Position numbers and translations under genes: made by a program. A stretch of DNA of 64,000 nt from Albidovulum aestuarii (GTDB lineage: Bacteria; Pseudomonadota; Alphaproteobacteria; Rhodobacterales; Rhodobacteraceae): positions 724,552 to 788,551 of the forward strand of contig NZ_JASBQQ010000001.1 in NCBI RefSeq assembly GCF_029961185.1, given 5' to 3'. Below are positions 35,286 through 44,651 of this stretch, piece after piece. Positions within the stretch are counted from its first letter, which is position 1. The number at the start of each line of letters is the position of its first letter. The notes under the pieces are model-generated. The model saw only the letters and a list, made by a program, of their open reading frames with translations, did not search any database and was not told the DNA's origin.

Positions 35286-35447
35286 TTCGTTGGCCTCCAA
35301 TATGCCGTTTATCTGTAGCACCCCCACCCTCACTGTCATAACACGAATCCTTAAATCTGGAGGATAAGGCAAGTATTACGGCTAAATATGAAAGAATGAT
35401 GCCTTCTCTGCGATTAACGTGATCATATCGTAATGGAGGAGACCGAC

Positions 35448-36317
35448 ATGCAAAAGGTCATGATCACCGGCATCGCAGGTGGGTTTGGAAAGCCGACTGC
35501 GCTCGCGCTGCTTGATAAAGGCTATCAGGTTGCAGGAAGTGTCCGAAGCCGCGAGGGAAAGAACGCCGCCACAGTTGCAGAGCTTGAGACGGCGGGGGCG
35601 TCCATCATCGCAATGGACGTGACAGACACGGCCAGTACCGAGCGTGGTATTGCAGAGGCAATCGAACACCTTGGCTGTCTCGACGTCCTGTTCAACAATG
35701 CAGGGATCGGCTCCTACGGCATTCAGGAGTTGATGTCGCCCGAGGACATGGCCCGCGTCTTCGACGTGAACGTTATGGGCGTGCAGCGCGTCATGCGCGC
35801 GGCGTTGCCTCGTATGCGGGCGCAGGGGCGGGGGACGGTTCTCTATACCTCCAGCCTGATCGGCCGGATCGCGACGCCGTTCTACGGGACCTATTCGGCC
35901 TCGAAATGGGCGCTGGAAGCGGTTGTCGAATGTTATCGGACCGAGTTGTCCGGCTTCGGGATTGAGTCCTGCATCATCGAACCCGGGGCCATGCCGACTG
36001 CCTTCTTCAACGGCATGGTCGCACCCAAAGACCCGGACCGCGAGGCGCAATTTGGGGAGTTCGCAGCGGTACCCGCAATGTCCGCCACCGGCTTGGCCGA
36101 GATGTTAAAGGCGACGCCCGATCAACGCCCTGAGCGGATCGCGGAAGCCGTCGTCGATCTTCTGAAAATGCCATTTGGGCAAAAGCCCTTCCGCACCGTT
36201 GTCGATCACGTTGGCGTTGGCCCGCAGATCGAGCGGTACAACGACGTGCTGCACGATGTGACGCGCAACATCATGACCAACTTCGGCATCGAAGACATGC
36301 TCAAGCTCAACGCCTGA
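35448..36317 (+). CDS. Short-chain dehydrogenase/reductase
   Basis: A 289-residue NAD(P)-dependent oxidoreductase. The nucleotide motif is a variant, TGIAGGFGKPTA, instead of TGxxxGIG; NNAG is present, and the catalytic YSASK with the preceding Ser (TSSLIG) is intact. ATG 35448 follows GGAGGAG. It is 12 bp upstream of a second SDR gene and divergent from the AraC regulator. Substrate unknown. Confidence 0.9.
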   Translation: MQKVMITGIAGGFGKPTALALLDKGYQVAGSVRSREGKNAATVAELETAGASIIAMDVTDTASTERGIAEAIEHLGCLDVLFNNAGIGSYGIQELMSPEDMARVFDVNVMGVQRVMRAALPRMRAQGRGTVLYTSSLIGRIATPFYGTYSASKWALEAVVECYRTELSGFGIESCIIEPGAMPTAFFNGMVAPKDPDREAQFGEFAAVPAMSATGLAEMLKATPDQRPERIAEAVVDLLKMPFGQKPFRTVVDHVGVGPQIERYNDVLHDVTRNIMTNFGIEDMLKLNA

Positions 36318-36329
36318 AGGAGACTTTCC

Positions 36330-37142
36330 ATGAAAACCATTCTGATCACCGGAGCCTCGTCGGGCATTGGAGAGGCCACCGCGAAACACTTTCAAGCCAC
36401 CGGCTGGAACGTTGTCGCCACCATGCGCAACCCCGACAGCGCCGGTGACCTGGCCGGTCTGGACAACGTCCATGTGGCGCGCCTTGATGTCACCGACGCG
36501 GGCTCGATCAATGATGCGGTGGCTGCCGCCATTGACCGTTTTGGCCAGATCGACGTCCTGCTCAACAATGCGGGCTACGGCGCCTATGGTGCGCTGGAAG
36601 CCTTCTCGATGGATCGTATCCGACGTCAGTTCGACACCAACGTGATCGGCCTGATGGAAGTGACCAAGGCCTTGCTGCCGCACATGCGGGAGAAGCGGGC
36701 CGGTACGATCATCAACATCTCGTCCATCGGTGGTCAGATTACATTCCCGCTCGGCACGCTCTACCACGGGACAAAGTTCGCGGTCGAAGGTTTATCGGAA
36801 GCGCTCCATTATGAGCTTGAACCGCTTGGTATCCATGTCCGCATTGTCGAACCCGGTATGATCAAGACCAACTTTGGCGGAAGTTCTTTCGACTTCGCCA
36901 TGGATGAGGACCTTGCGGACTACGCGCCGATGGCCGAATCCATGGGGCGGGTATTTGGAAAGCTGGCTTCCAGCCCATCCGACCCTGGAACAGTTGCAGA
37001 GGTTATCTGGGACGCGGCCAATGAAACCGGTCACCGCCTCCGTTACCGGGCAGGTGCGGATGCAGTGGAGTTGTTGGACAATCGCAAGGCACAGGACGAC
37101 TCTACCTTCATCGGCGGGATCAAGCAGCTGATGAAGACGTAA
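36330..37142 (+). CDS. Short-chain dehydrogenase/reductase
   Basis: A 270-residue classical SDR with TGASSGIG at residues 7-14, NNAGYGAYG, catalytic Ser in NISSIGG and YHGTK as the YxxxK motif. It is a paralogue of the gene just before it and presumably in the same operon. Substrate unknown. The two reductases together suggest defence against reactive carbonyls or a small biosynthetic step. Confidence 0.9.
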   Translation: MKTILITGASSGIGEATAKHFQATGWNVVATMRNPDSAGDLAGLDNVHVARLDVTDAGSINDAVAAAIDRFGQIDVLLNNAGYGAYGALEAFSMDRIRRQFDTNVIGLMEVTKALLPHMREKRAGTIINISSIGGQITFPLGTLYHGTKFAVEGLSEALHYELEPLGIHVRIVEPGMIKTNFGGSSFDFAMDEDLADYAPMAESMGRVFGKLASSPSDPGTVAEVIWDAANETGHRLRYRAGADAVELLDNRKAQDDSTFIGGIKQLMKT

Positions 37143-37186
37143 GGTTTTGCGAAATCTCAGCGACAGCAAGGTCCGCTTTCGGGAAG

Positions 37187-37233
37187 CTGCGCTGCGGCAT
37201 AGCAGGCGTGAATCGGAGGGCGGCTTTGGGCCG
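37187..37233 (+). repeat. Intergenic repeat, copy B
   Basis: Partner of copy A, preceded by GTCCGCTTTCGGGAAG and followed by CCAGCGGACATGTCGGC. It lies on the right side of the AraC/SDR/SDR cassette, between it and the GlxA-like regulator. Confidence 0.65.
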
Positions 37234-37360
37234 CCAGCGGACATGTCGGCAACCGGGCTAATGCGGACTTTGATCGTATCGTCAAGCACTGCAGAGCAGC
37301 TTCACCACACCGGCCATTCGTCGCGCTTGTGACATCGTTGGGTTGAACCGCGCTTATAGC

Positions 37361-38398
37361 TCACGCCGTGCGCTCCGACGAAGTGATCAAACGTCGGATT
37401 TCGGGGCGCATTCCCTGCCGCTGCCGGTCGCGCAAGGTGGCGCGGAAGGCGCGAGGGGTCTGGCCGAACTGCTGCTTGAATGCCCGCGAGAAAACCGCCG
37501 GATAGGAAAACCCGCAGGAAAGAGCCACGTCCTTGATCGAATATTCCTCATAAAACAGGATGTTCCGCGCCGCCTGTAGCCGGATATGCAGATAGAGCCG
37601 CATTGGGGATTCGCCGAAGATCCGGCGGCACATTCGTACTAGAGACCGTTCCGGCATTCCGACTGCCTCTGCGATTTCTTGCAAGCCCAGCGGAAAATCG
37701 AGGTTCTGTTCCATCAGGCTGACGATGCGCTCGGCCTGCCTGGCCTGTTTCGACCCGACGCCCGTGTCGCCACGCTGTTCGGTTTCGGACGGGCGGCGGG
37801 TGTGGATCAGGGCATTGGCAACCTCATTGGCCAGCGCCTCGTTGTGAAAGCGGGTGATGAGATCAAGCATCATGTCGAGCGTCGCTACCCCGCCCGCACA
37901 ATGGGCGCGGTTGCCGGAGATGCGGTAGATGCGGTCCTCGGGTTTTGCTGCCGGGAACTCCTCGCGGAAGGAGGCCTCTGCCTCCCAATGCACCACCGTT
38001 TCAGGGGCGGTCTCGGTTCCACTCAGCCCCGCCCGCGCCAGGGCAAACGCACCGGTGTCAATGCCGCCCACAATCGCGCCATAACGCCCGGCTTCGCGGA
38101 GACGGCCGAGAAGCGCGCGAGAGATGTTCTGCGTGGGCAGGTTCCCTTCGAAAAGCAGATAGACATCCGCCCGCGGCATATCGTCGAGCGCGTGATCGGC
38201 CGCGAACCACATCTGGTTGGAGGCGCGGACGGGTGCGCCCGTTTCGCTGACATAGCACCAGCGGAACAGCTCGGCACCGGAATTCTGGTTCGCGATCCGA
38301 AGCGCATCGGAGGCCAGAATCAGCGCGTTGAGCGGAAATTCCGGCTGCAGAAGGAAATTGAACTGCGGGATGGCGGCGGATGAAACAAGTGTGCTCAT
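37361..38398 (-). CDS. GlxA/GbdR-like regulator (DJ-1/PfpI domain plus AraC HTH)
   Basis: A 345-residue regulator. The N-terminal DJ-1/PfpI-like domain contains GGIDTGAFALARAGL in place of a catalytic Cys elbow, followed by VVHWEAEASFREEFP. The C-terminal AraC HTH runs from about residue 240 (LGLQEIAEAVGMPERSLVR) to VALSCGFSYPAVFSRAFKQQFG. This subfamily includes GbdR, CdhR and ArgR, which sense glycine betaine, carnitine or arginine-related compounds. It is divergent from the seven-gene catabolic operon and is its probable activator. Confidence 0.88.
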   Translation of the reverse strand: MSTLVSSAAIPQFNFLLQPEFPLNALILASDALRIANQNSGAELFRWCYVSETGAPVRASNQMWFAADHALDDMPRADVYLLFEGNLPTQNISRALLGRLREAGRYGAIVGGIDTGAFALARAGLSGTETAPETVVHWEAEASFREEFPAAKPEDRIYRISGNRAHCAGGVATLDMMLDLITRFHNEALANEVANALIHTRRPSETEQRGDTGVGSKQARQAERIVSLMEQNLDFPLGLQEIAEAVGMPERSLVRMCRRIFGESPMRLYLHIRLQAARNILFYEEYSIKDVALSCGFSYPAVFSRAFKQQFGQTPRAFRATLRDRQRQGMRPEIRRLITSSERTA

Positions 38399-38615
38399 CC
38401 CGACAGATTGACGATATTTGGCCGAAAAAATCAACTCGTTGGCTAGAATTATCAATCAATGCGAACGAGAGGGCGCAAGACTGGGGCATCGGGGAAACAC
38501 CGCGTGTCGTAACCCTGATCCTGAAAATCAAAAAAAGGACCTTTCGGTTCGCGACGGATGACCTGCGTGCTCTCCGTATGTGGAAGAATTGTGCCTTATC
38601 AAACGAGGATCGACC
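38399..38615. promoter_or_regulatory. Divergent control region of the unknown catabolic operon
   Basis: About 217 bp between the GlxA-like gene and the DapA-like gene. It includes an AT-rich stretch near 38410-38460 and must hold both promoters and the regulator sites. No clear palindrome was identified. Confidence 0.4.
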
Positions 38616-39578
38616 GTGACGCCGGATAAGATGAAAAAAGCTCTGGAAGGGTGTTACGTAACGATCCCGACCCCATTCCGGGATACCGCGGCGATGGAGA
38701 TCGACGAGGCGGCTCTGCGGGCCTATGTGCGCTTTCTCGTCGATGCCGGATTAACGGCGGATTACGCGACCTTCCTTGCCGGCGGCGCGGCGGGCGACTT
38801 TTCCACCATGACCTTCGACGAACGCATCCGCGTGGCCGAAATCGTGGTGGACGAGGTCGGCGGCGCCGCACCCGTGGCGATGGGCGCACAGACGACATCG
38901 ACATTGGAGTTGGTGCGGCTCGCCAAGGCGGCCGAGGCACTGGGAGCCACGTTCATTCAGGTGTCCTGCCCCTTCTACTTCGCTCATACCGAAGCCGATT
39001 TTGAAGACTATGTCCGCGCCGCCGCCGAGGCCGCACCGGGTGTGGGGCTGATCATCTACAATACGTTCTGGACCAGCCAGAGCCTGTCGTTCGGCATGAT
39101 CGAACGGCTGGCTGAGATTCCCAATATCGTCGGTCTGAAATGGGCGACGCCCCGCACCGACGCGATGGAGTTCGAGGATGTGACGTCGAACTTCTCGGAC
39201 CGTTTCACCATCATCGACAACAACCTTCTGTTCCCCGTCAGCGCCATGCCCGCGCTCGGCGCCCGCGCCTTCGAGGTGCATCACTGCAACTTCTGGCCGG
39301 AATGGGGGATCAAGCTGGTCGATGAGGTCAAGGCCGGAAACTATGCCGAGATCGCCCGGATGCTGGTTGAGGAAGGCATGCCCTTCTACAAGCTCTGGGT
39401 CGATATCGAACAGAACTACACGTCGGGCGACGGCTATCTCGACAAGCTCTGCATGGAGCTGATCGGCCTGCCGTCGAGCCGCTGCCGCCCGCCGACGCGC
39501 GATATCCGTGAACTTTACCGTGACCGCTGCCACGCCATGATGAAAGCCATCGGCGTGCCGCGATTGCTTGAAAAGTGA
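38616..39578 (+). CDS. Dihydrodipicolinate synthase family lyase
   Basis: A 320-residue TIM-barrel enzyme of the DapA/NAL family. The Schiff-base Lys175 is in GLKWATP and the catalytic Tyr148 in IIYNTFW. The usual GTTGE loop is replaced by GGAAGDFS, so it is not a true DapA; relatives include keto-deoxy-sugar-acid aldolases or dehydratases and hydroxyproline-pathway deaminases. GTG 38616, 7 bp after GAGGA, is the likeliest start; ATG 38631 is the alternative. First gene of the operon. Confidence 0.85.
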   Translation: MTPDKMKKALEGCYVTIPTPFRDTAAMEIDEAALRAYVRFLVDAGLTADYATFLAGGAAGDFSTMTFDERIRVAEIVVDEVGGAAPVAMGAQTTSTLELVRLAKAAEALGATFIQVSCPFYFAHTEADFEDYVRAAAEAAPGVGLIIYNTFWTSQSLSFGMIERLAEIPNIVGLKWATPRTDAMEFEDVTSNFSDRFTIIDNNLLFPVSAMPALGARAFEVHHCNFWPEWGIKLVDEVKAGNYAEIARMLVEEGMPFYKLWVDIEQNYTSGDGYLDKLCMELIGLPSSRCRPPTRDIRELYRDRCHAMMKAIGVPRLLEK

Positions 39579-39608
39579 AATGCAACGACTTCTAGGGAGG
39601 AGACTGGA

Positions 39609-40604
39609 ATGACCAAGATAAAAACACTGTTTGCCGCTGCCGTGACGCTGACCGCGTTCACCGGGGCGGCCATGGCCCAGGACGATGTGCGTCTGCGGCT
39701 GAACTGGATGTATTATGGCTCCCATGCCGGGTTCGCCTACGGCAAGGATATGGGCATCTACAAGGATGCCGGGATCAACCTCGATATCCGCTCTGGCAAC
39801 GGGTCTTCGTCGGCCCACCGGCTGGTGGCCAACGGCGACAGCGATTTTGCCTACGGGTCCTGCGGCGCGCTTGTGAACCTCGCCTCGCAGGGGGCCGAGA
39901 TCGTCTCGGTCGGCGTGATCGACGCGATGGGGTCCGAGGCGATCCTGGTCCGGCCCGACAGCGGCGTGAAGGAAATCGGCGATCTGAAGGGCAAGAAGCT
40001 GCTGACCACGGCGAATGCCGGTGTGAACACCTTCTTTCCGATCGTTCTGGCCAATGCCGGGCTGAAGGCAGAGGACATCAACCTGACGAACGTGCCTGAC
40101 GGCGCGCTGGTGTCGAGCTATCTGCAAGGCGCGGGCGACGCTGTCGGCATATTGGGCGGCATTGACGACAAGCCGGCCGAAATCAAGGCCAATGGCGGCG
40201 AGGCGCCGGTGATCTTCCCCTATAGTGATTTTGGGGTGAACCAGGTCGGCTACTGCATCTCGACCCGCAAGGACCTTGTCGCGAACAACCCCGATCTGGT
40301 GAAGCGCTTCGTAAGCGCGACGATGAAAGCCTATGCCGCGACCGAGGCAGACCCGGATGCCGCGGTGAACGCCATGGCCGATATCGTCGGCGGCACAATG
40401 GCCGAGGACGAGGGCAAGGCGCAGTCGCGTGCCGTGCTCGACGTAACGCTGGGCCTTCTCTACTCGAACGCCAATACCGACCGAAAGATCGGTCTGAACG
40501 TGGCGTCCGACTGGGAGGGCATGGTTGCCCTGATGAAGAAATACAACGACCTTGATCCCAACGCGGATCCGGCGTCGTTCTATACCAACGACTTCATCGA
40601 GTGA
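39609..40604 (+). CDS. NMT1/THI5-like ABC substrate-binding protein
   Basis: A 331-residue periplasmic protein with signal peptide ending AAMAQ (cleavage near residue 23). The mature start, LRLNWMYYGSHAGFAYGKDMGIY, has the NMT1/SsuA-like pattern seen in binding proteins for thiamine precursors, pyrimidines, taurine, nitrate and aromatic acids. It is the only specificity component of the importer in this operon. Confidence 0.87.
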   Translation: MTKIKTLFAAAVTLTAFTGAAMAQDDVRLRLNWMYYGSHAGFAYGKDMGIYKDAGINLDIRSGNGSSSAHRLVANGDSDFAYGSCGALVNLASQGAEIVSVGVIDAMGSEAILVRPDSGVKEIGDLKGKKLLTTANAGVNTFFPIVLANAGLKAEDINLTNVPDGALVSSYLQGAGDAVGILGGIDDKPAEIKANGGEAPVIFPYSDFGVNQVGYCISTRKDLVANNPDLVKRFVSATMKAYAATEADPDAAVNAMADIVGGTMAEDEGKAQSRAVLDVTLGLLYSNANTDRKIGLNVASDWEGMVALMKKYNDLDPNADPASFYTNDFIE

Positions 40605-40610
40605 CCTATT

Positions 40611-40641
40611 GCGCCGGGGGCGCGCTCCCTGCCCCCGGCGC
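40611..40641 (+). terminator. Hairpin after the second binding-protein gene
   Basis: GCGCCGGGGGC (40611-40621) pairs perfectly with GCCCCCGGCGC (40631-40641), a strong 11-bp stem between binding-protein and ATPase genes. No T run. Likely attenuator or 3' stabiliser within the operon. Confidence 0.6.
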
Positions 40642-40662
40642 CTTCATCAACGGAAATCGGAC

Positions 40663-41430
40663 ATGTCGACCCTGATTGATCTCGCCGGTGTGACGAAAGT
40701 CTTCGGCTCCGGCGCTGGAGCGGTGCATGCCTTTGGGCCGGTCGACATGACCATCGAAGACGGCGAATTCATTTCGCTTCTGGGCCCTTCGGGCTGCGGC
40801 AAGTCAACGCTGATGCTGATGATCGCGGGGCTCTTGGGCATCACCAAGGGCGAAATCACACTCGCGGGCCGCAACGTGACCGGACCGCAGACCGATATCG
40901 GCATCATGTTTCAGGACAATACGCTGGTCCCCTGGCGCACCGTGCGCGGCAATATCGACCTGCAACTGGAGATGCGCGGCATCGACCCGGCCAGCCGGGA
41001 GGACGATGTCGAGGAACTCTTGCGCTCGGTCCATCTGGAGGATTTTCAGGAGCGCTTTCCACACGAACTGTCCGGTGGCATGCAGCAACGCGCGGCCTTT
41101 TGTCAGGCGATGGTGCACAAGCCAAAAACGATGCTTCTCGACGAACCCCTCGGCAAACTCGACGCGATGACGCGTGAAAACATCCGCAAGGACCTGCAAT
41201 CGCTCTGGATGCAGAAACGGCCCACGGTGGTTTTCGTCACCCATTCGATCGAAGAGGCGATCCAGCTTTCGACCCGCGTCGCGGTCATCACACCAAGACC
41301 CGGACGGATCGAGCGGATCATCGACATCGACCTGCCCTTCCCGCGCGACTTCGATGTCAAAAGCTCGCCCGAGTTCACCGCCTATGTGCGCGAAACACAG
41401 GAGATTTTCCGCAATTATGGCGTCATCTGA
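40663..41430 (+). CDS. ABC transporter ATPase (SsuB/TauB-like)
   Basis: A 255-residue ATPase. Walker A GPSGCGKST is at 41-49, the Q-loop in IMFQDNTLVPWRTV, signature LSGGMQQRAAFCQAM, Walker B MLLDEPLGKLD and H-loop VTHSIEEA. It belongs to the nitrate/sulfonate/NMT1 group, consistent with its binding protein. Start ATG 40663; it overlaps the permease start by 14 bp. Confidence 0.93.
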   Translation: MSTLIDLAGVTKVFGSGAGAVHAFGPVDMTIEDGEFISLLGPSGCGKSTLMLMIAGLLGITKGEITLAGRNVTGPQTDIGIMFQDNTLVPWRTVRGNIDLQLEMRGIDPASREDDVEELLRSVHLEDFQERFPHELSGGMQQRAAFCQAMVHKPKTMLLDEPLGKLDAMTRENIRKDLQSLWMQKRPTVVFVTHSIEEAIQLSTRVAVITPRPGRIERIIDIDLPFPRDFDVKSSPEFTAYVRETQEIFRNYGVI

Positions 41431-42223
41431 CAAACCTTCCCTGCTGATGCGTGCGTCCGACACGATTGTACGGTCGTGGATGTTCATCGCCTTCTTCATC
41501 GGCTTTTTCCTGTTCTGGGAATATGCCGTCGTCTGGTTCGACATCCCGCGCTATATCCTGACGCCGCCCTCGCTGATCGTGCAGAAAGGCGCCGCTGACC
41601 TCGACCGGCTTCTCTATTACACTTATGTCACGGGGCTTGAGACGGTGCTGGGCTATGTCGTCGCTATCGTTCTTGCCCTGCCCATCGGTCTGGCCATCGC
41701 CTTCTCGACGATCCTGCGGCGCACGATCTATCCGTTCCTTGTCTGTATCGAGATGGTGCCGAAGATCGCCTTCGCGCCCTTGTTCATCTCGTGGCTCGGC
41801 TTCGGCCTTCTGCCCAAGGTGATCATCGTCTTCCTCGTGTGCTTCTTCCCGATCGTTCTAAACGCCATCCTCGCCTTCAACTCACTATCCGAGGAACTGA
41901 CCCGCTTCGCCCGCTCCACCGGGGCGAGCGCGTGGACGACGTTCCTGAAGATCCGACTGCCCGCCGCCTTGCCCCAATGCTTCGTCGGGTTCAAATACGC
42001 CGCGATCAACGCCACCGTCGGCGCTGCGATTGCCGAGTTCATTGGATCGGACGAGGGGCTTGGCTTCTACATCCAGATCGTGACCGGCAACATGCGGCCC
42101 GATCTTGCATTCGCCGGCATCTTTTTCCTGACGCTGCTTGGGCTCGGCCTTTTCGGAATCGTGACGCTCGCCGAACGGCTGCTCATCCCCTGGCACATCT
42201 CGGTCCGCCGGACCACTCACTGA
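41417..42223 (+). CDS. ABC transporter permease (SsuC/TauC-like)
   Basis: A 268-residue permease with about six segments and the EAA-type loop FARSTGASAWTTFLKIRLP, followed by GAAIAEFIGSDEGLGFYI, typical of SsuC/ThiX-like proteins. ATG 41417 lies inside the end of the ATPase gene. It pairs with that ATPase as a homodimeric channel. Confidence 0.92.
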   Translation: MASSDKPSLLMRASDTIVRSWMFIAFFIGFFLFWEYAVVWFDIPRYILTPPSLIVQKGAADLDRLLYYTYVTGLETVLGYVVAIVLALPIGLAIAFSTILRRTIYPFLVCIEMVPKIAFAPLFISWLGFGLLPKVIIVFLVCFFPIVLNAILAFNSLSEELTRFARSTGASAWTTFLKIRLPAALPQCFVGFKYAAINATVGAAIAEFIGSDEGLGFYIQIVTGNMRPDLAFAGIFFLTLLGLGLFGIVTLAERLLIPWHISVRRTTH

Positions 42224-42240
42224 CAGAAGCGGAGGTTTTC

Positions 42241-43743
42241 ATGTCTCTGACCAAAGCACAGGCGCAGAAAATCGCGTCGGGCCTCAAACCCGAAACCCGC
42301 GCCTTCATCGCCGGATCGTTCCGCGACGCCTCAGACGGTGCGACCTTTGCCACGATCAATCCGGCCACAGGCGAGACGCTGGCACACGTCGCCCATTCGA
42401 CGGGTTCGGATGTCGACCGGGCGGTCGTAGCGGCACGCAGGACCTTTGACGATGGCGCCTGGTCACGCGCGGCGCCAGAAGGTCGCAAGGCGGTCCTTCT
42501 GAAACTGGCCGATCTGGTGCGCGAGCATCGTGAGGAGCTGGCAGTTCTCGAAAGCCTCGACAGCGGCAAGACCATCACCGATTGCCTGCACGAGATCGGC
42601 AACGAAGTGCCGACCTTCTTCCAGTGGTATGCGGAACTCGCCGACAAGAGCTTTGGCAAGGTCGCGCCCACCGGCGAGGAAAACCTCGCGCTGATCGTCA
42701 AGGAACCGGCGGGCGTCGTCGGCCTAGTCCTCCCATGGAACTTTCCGCTACTGATGGCGGCATGGAAACTCGCGCCCGCGCTCGCCGCGGGATGCTCCTG
42801 CATCGTCAAACCTGCTGAACAGACACCGCTCACAGCCCTGCGTCTGGCGGAACTGGCGCGCGAGGCCGGGGTGCCGGACGGTGCCCTGTCGGTCTTGCCC
42901 GGACTTGGAGAGACGACCGGGCAGGCCATCGGTCGGCACCCCGATATCGACATCGTCTCCTTCACCGGCTCGACCGAGGTCGGCGCCTATTTCCTGCGGT
43001 ATGCGGGTGAGAGCAACCTTAAGGTCATCGGGCTGGAGATGGGTGGGAAAAGCCCGTTCATCGTTCTCGACGATGCCGATCTGAATGACGACCTTATCGA
43101 ACACGCCGCCATGTCGGCCTTCTGGAACGGCGGGCAGAACTGCTCTGCCAATATGCGGCAACTGGTCGACGCGACTCTGGTCGAGGATTTCGCAGAACGG
43201 GTGATCGCCCGGGCAAAGAATTTCTTTGTCGGCGATCCTCTGGACCCCGAAACATCGATCGGCGCGATGGTAACCGCCGAGCATCAGGATCGGGTCATGT
43301 CCTATATCGGCAAGGGCAAGGCCGAAGGCGCGCGTCTTCTGACCGGCGGCGACGCCTTCGGGCCGGGCTGCTTCATCCAGCCAGCCGTCTTCGCGGACCT
43401 GACACCTGACATGACGATCTCGCGCGAGGAGATCTTCGGTCCGGTCCTCGGCATCCTGCCGGTCAAGGGCATGGACGAGGCGTTGCAGATCGCCCGGGAT
43501 TCCGAATACGGCCTGCACGCCTCGGTCTTCACCCGCGACATCGACCGCGCGATCCACATGGCGCGGCGGCTGCCCTGCGGCACCGTCTCGGTCAACGGTT
43601 TTTCCGAGGGCAACGTCACCACGCCCTTCGGCGGCTACAGGAAGTCAGGCTCCCTCTCACGCGATAACGGGGCCGAGGCGATGGATCAGTACCTTCAGAC
43701 CAAGACAATCTGGATCTGCACCTCTCAGCCCGGGGCTGCCTGA
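42241..43743 (+). CDS. NAD(P)-dependent aldehyde dehydrogenase
   Basis: A 500-residue aldehyde dehydrogenase of the PuuC/BetB-like group. Active-site residues are Asn167 (PWNFP), Lys190, Glu266 (LEMGGK) and Cys301 (GQNCSANM). The ending GGYRKSGSLSRDNG...QYLQTKTIWI resembles gamma-glutamyl-aminobutyraldehyde dehydrogenases. In this operon a semialdehyde such as 2-oxoglutarate semialdehyde is a plausible substrate. ATG 42241; its stop touches the next start. Confidence 0.9.
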   Translation: MSLTKAQAQKIASGLKPETRAFIAGSFRDASDGATFATINPATGETLAHVAHSTGSDVDRAVVAARRTFDDGAWSRAAPEGRKAVLLKLADLVREHREELAVLESLDSGKTITDCLHEIGNEVPTFFQWYAELADKSFGKVAPTGEENLALIVKEPAGVVGLVLPWNFPLLMAAWKLAPALAAGCSCIVKPAEQTPLTALRLAELAREAGVPDGALSVLPGLGETTGQAIGRHPDIDIVSFTGSTEVGAYFLRYAGESNLKVIGLEMGGKSPFIVLDDADLNDDLIEHAAMSAFWNGGQNCSANMRQLVDATLVEDFAERVIARAKNFFVGDPLDPETSIGAMVTAEHQDRVMSYIGKGKAEGARLLTGGDAFGPGCFIQPAVFADLTPDMTISREEIFGPVLGILPVKGMDEALQIARDSEYGLHASVFTRDIDRAIHMARRLPCGTVSVNGFSEGNVTTPFGGYRKSGSLSRDNGAEAMDQYLQTKTIWICTSQPGAA

Positions 43744-44651
43744 TGGACATCGCGGTCTGTGTTCCACTGACCGAGGCGCAACAGGTCCGTCTCAGGCGCG
43801 GGGCCGAAGACGCGACGCTTCGGCTCTGCGATCCGGCCGATCCTTGCGATGCGCCCATCGTGTTCGGAAATCAGGAACCGGAGGCCATCGCGGCCAATGC
43901 CAGCCTGCGATGGCTGCAGCTGGAATCGGTCGGGTTCGGAGAATATGCCGGGCTCGACTGGTCGCGGCCCGGCGGGCCAGCGCAGGTGACAAACCTCGCC
44001 GGGTTCTTCGCCGATCCGGTGGCCGAAACCGCCCTTGCCGGCATCCTCGCGCTATGCCGGGGGATCGACCGGCTGACGGGCCTCAGGGCGGCGGGCGACT
44101 GGGTCGGCGACCCGATCCGGGCGGAGCTGCGGCTTCTGACCGGGGCGCGGGCGGTTCTCTTCGGACGCGGGGCGATCAATGGGCGTTTGGCAGAGTTGCT
44201 GGCGCCGTTCCGCTGCACAATCACCTCCTTTGGCCGCGACTGGACGGAACAGGCGCTCGACGCAGCCCTGGCCGACGCCGACATCGTTGTCGCGACCGTG
44301 CCGCACACGCCGCAGACCGCCGGTCTGTTTGATGCCGCGCGGATCGCGCGGATGGCGCTGGGGGCGGTTTTCTGTAATCTTGGACGCGGCTCGCTCGTCG
44401 ATGAGACGGCGTTGGCCGAGGCCCTGACAGAAGGCCGCCTTGCGGGCGCGGTGATCGACGTCACCCGCGACGAACCGCTGCCGAAGGGCCATGCCTTCTG
44501 GTCCACCCCGAACACCATCCTCACGCAGCATTCCGGCGGTGGTTTCGCCGAGGAGACCGACCGCAAGATCGACTGGTTCCTCGACAACCTCACCCGGTTC
44601 CGCGCCGGAGAACCGCTGCGCGGGCTTATTGATTTCGCCAGAGGCTACTGA
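43743..44651 (+). CDS. D-isomer-specific 2-hydroxyacid dehydrogenase
   Basis: A 302-residue NAD-dependent dehydrogenase of the D-LDH/phosphoglycerate dehydrogenase type. The Rossmann region reads ARAVLFGRGAING, close to GxGxxG but with R in place of the second small residue. The conserved VPHTPQTAGLFDA block, NLGRGSLVDE, IDVTRDEPLP and TQHSGGG, carrying the catalytic His, are present. It overlaps its neighbours by one base each (TGATG). Likely reduces a 2-oxo acid in the pathway or oxidises a hydroxyacid substrate. Confidence 0.88.
   Translation: MDIAVCVPLTEAQQVRLRRGAEDATLRLCDPADPCDAPIVFGNQEPEAIAANASLRWLQLESVGFGEYAGLDWSRPGGPAQVTNLAGFFADPVAETALAGILALCRGIDRLTGLRAAGDWVGDPIRAELRLLTGARAVLFGRGAINGRLAELLAPFRCTITSFGRDWTEQALDAALADADIVVATVPHTPQTAGLFDAARIARMALGAVFCNLGRGSLVDETALAEALTEGRLAGAVIDVTRDEPLPKGHAFWSTPNTILTQHSGGGFAEETDRKIDWFLDNLTRFRAGEPLRGLIDFARGY

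Noticed and set aside
34395-37142. Insertion sequence or composite transposon bounded by repeat copies A and B
   Set aside because: No transposase gene and the repeats are short, same-orientation and imperfect. Kept only as a repeat observation.
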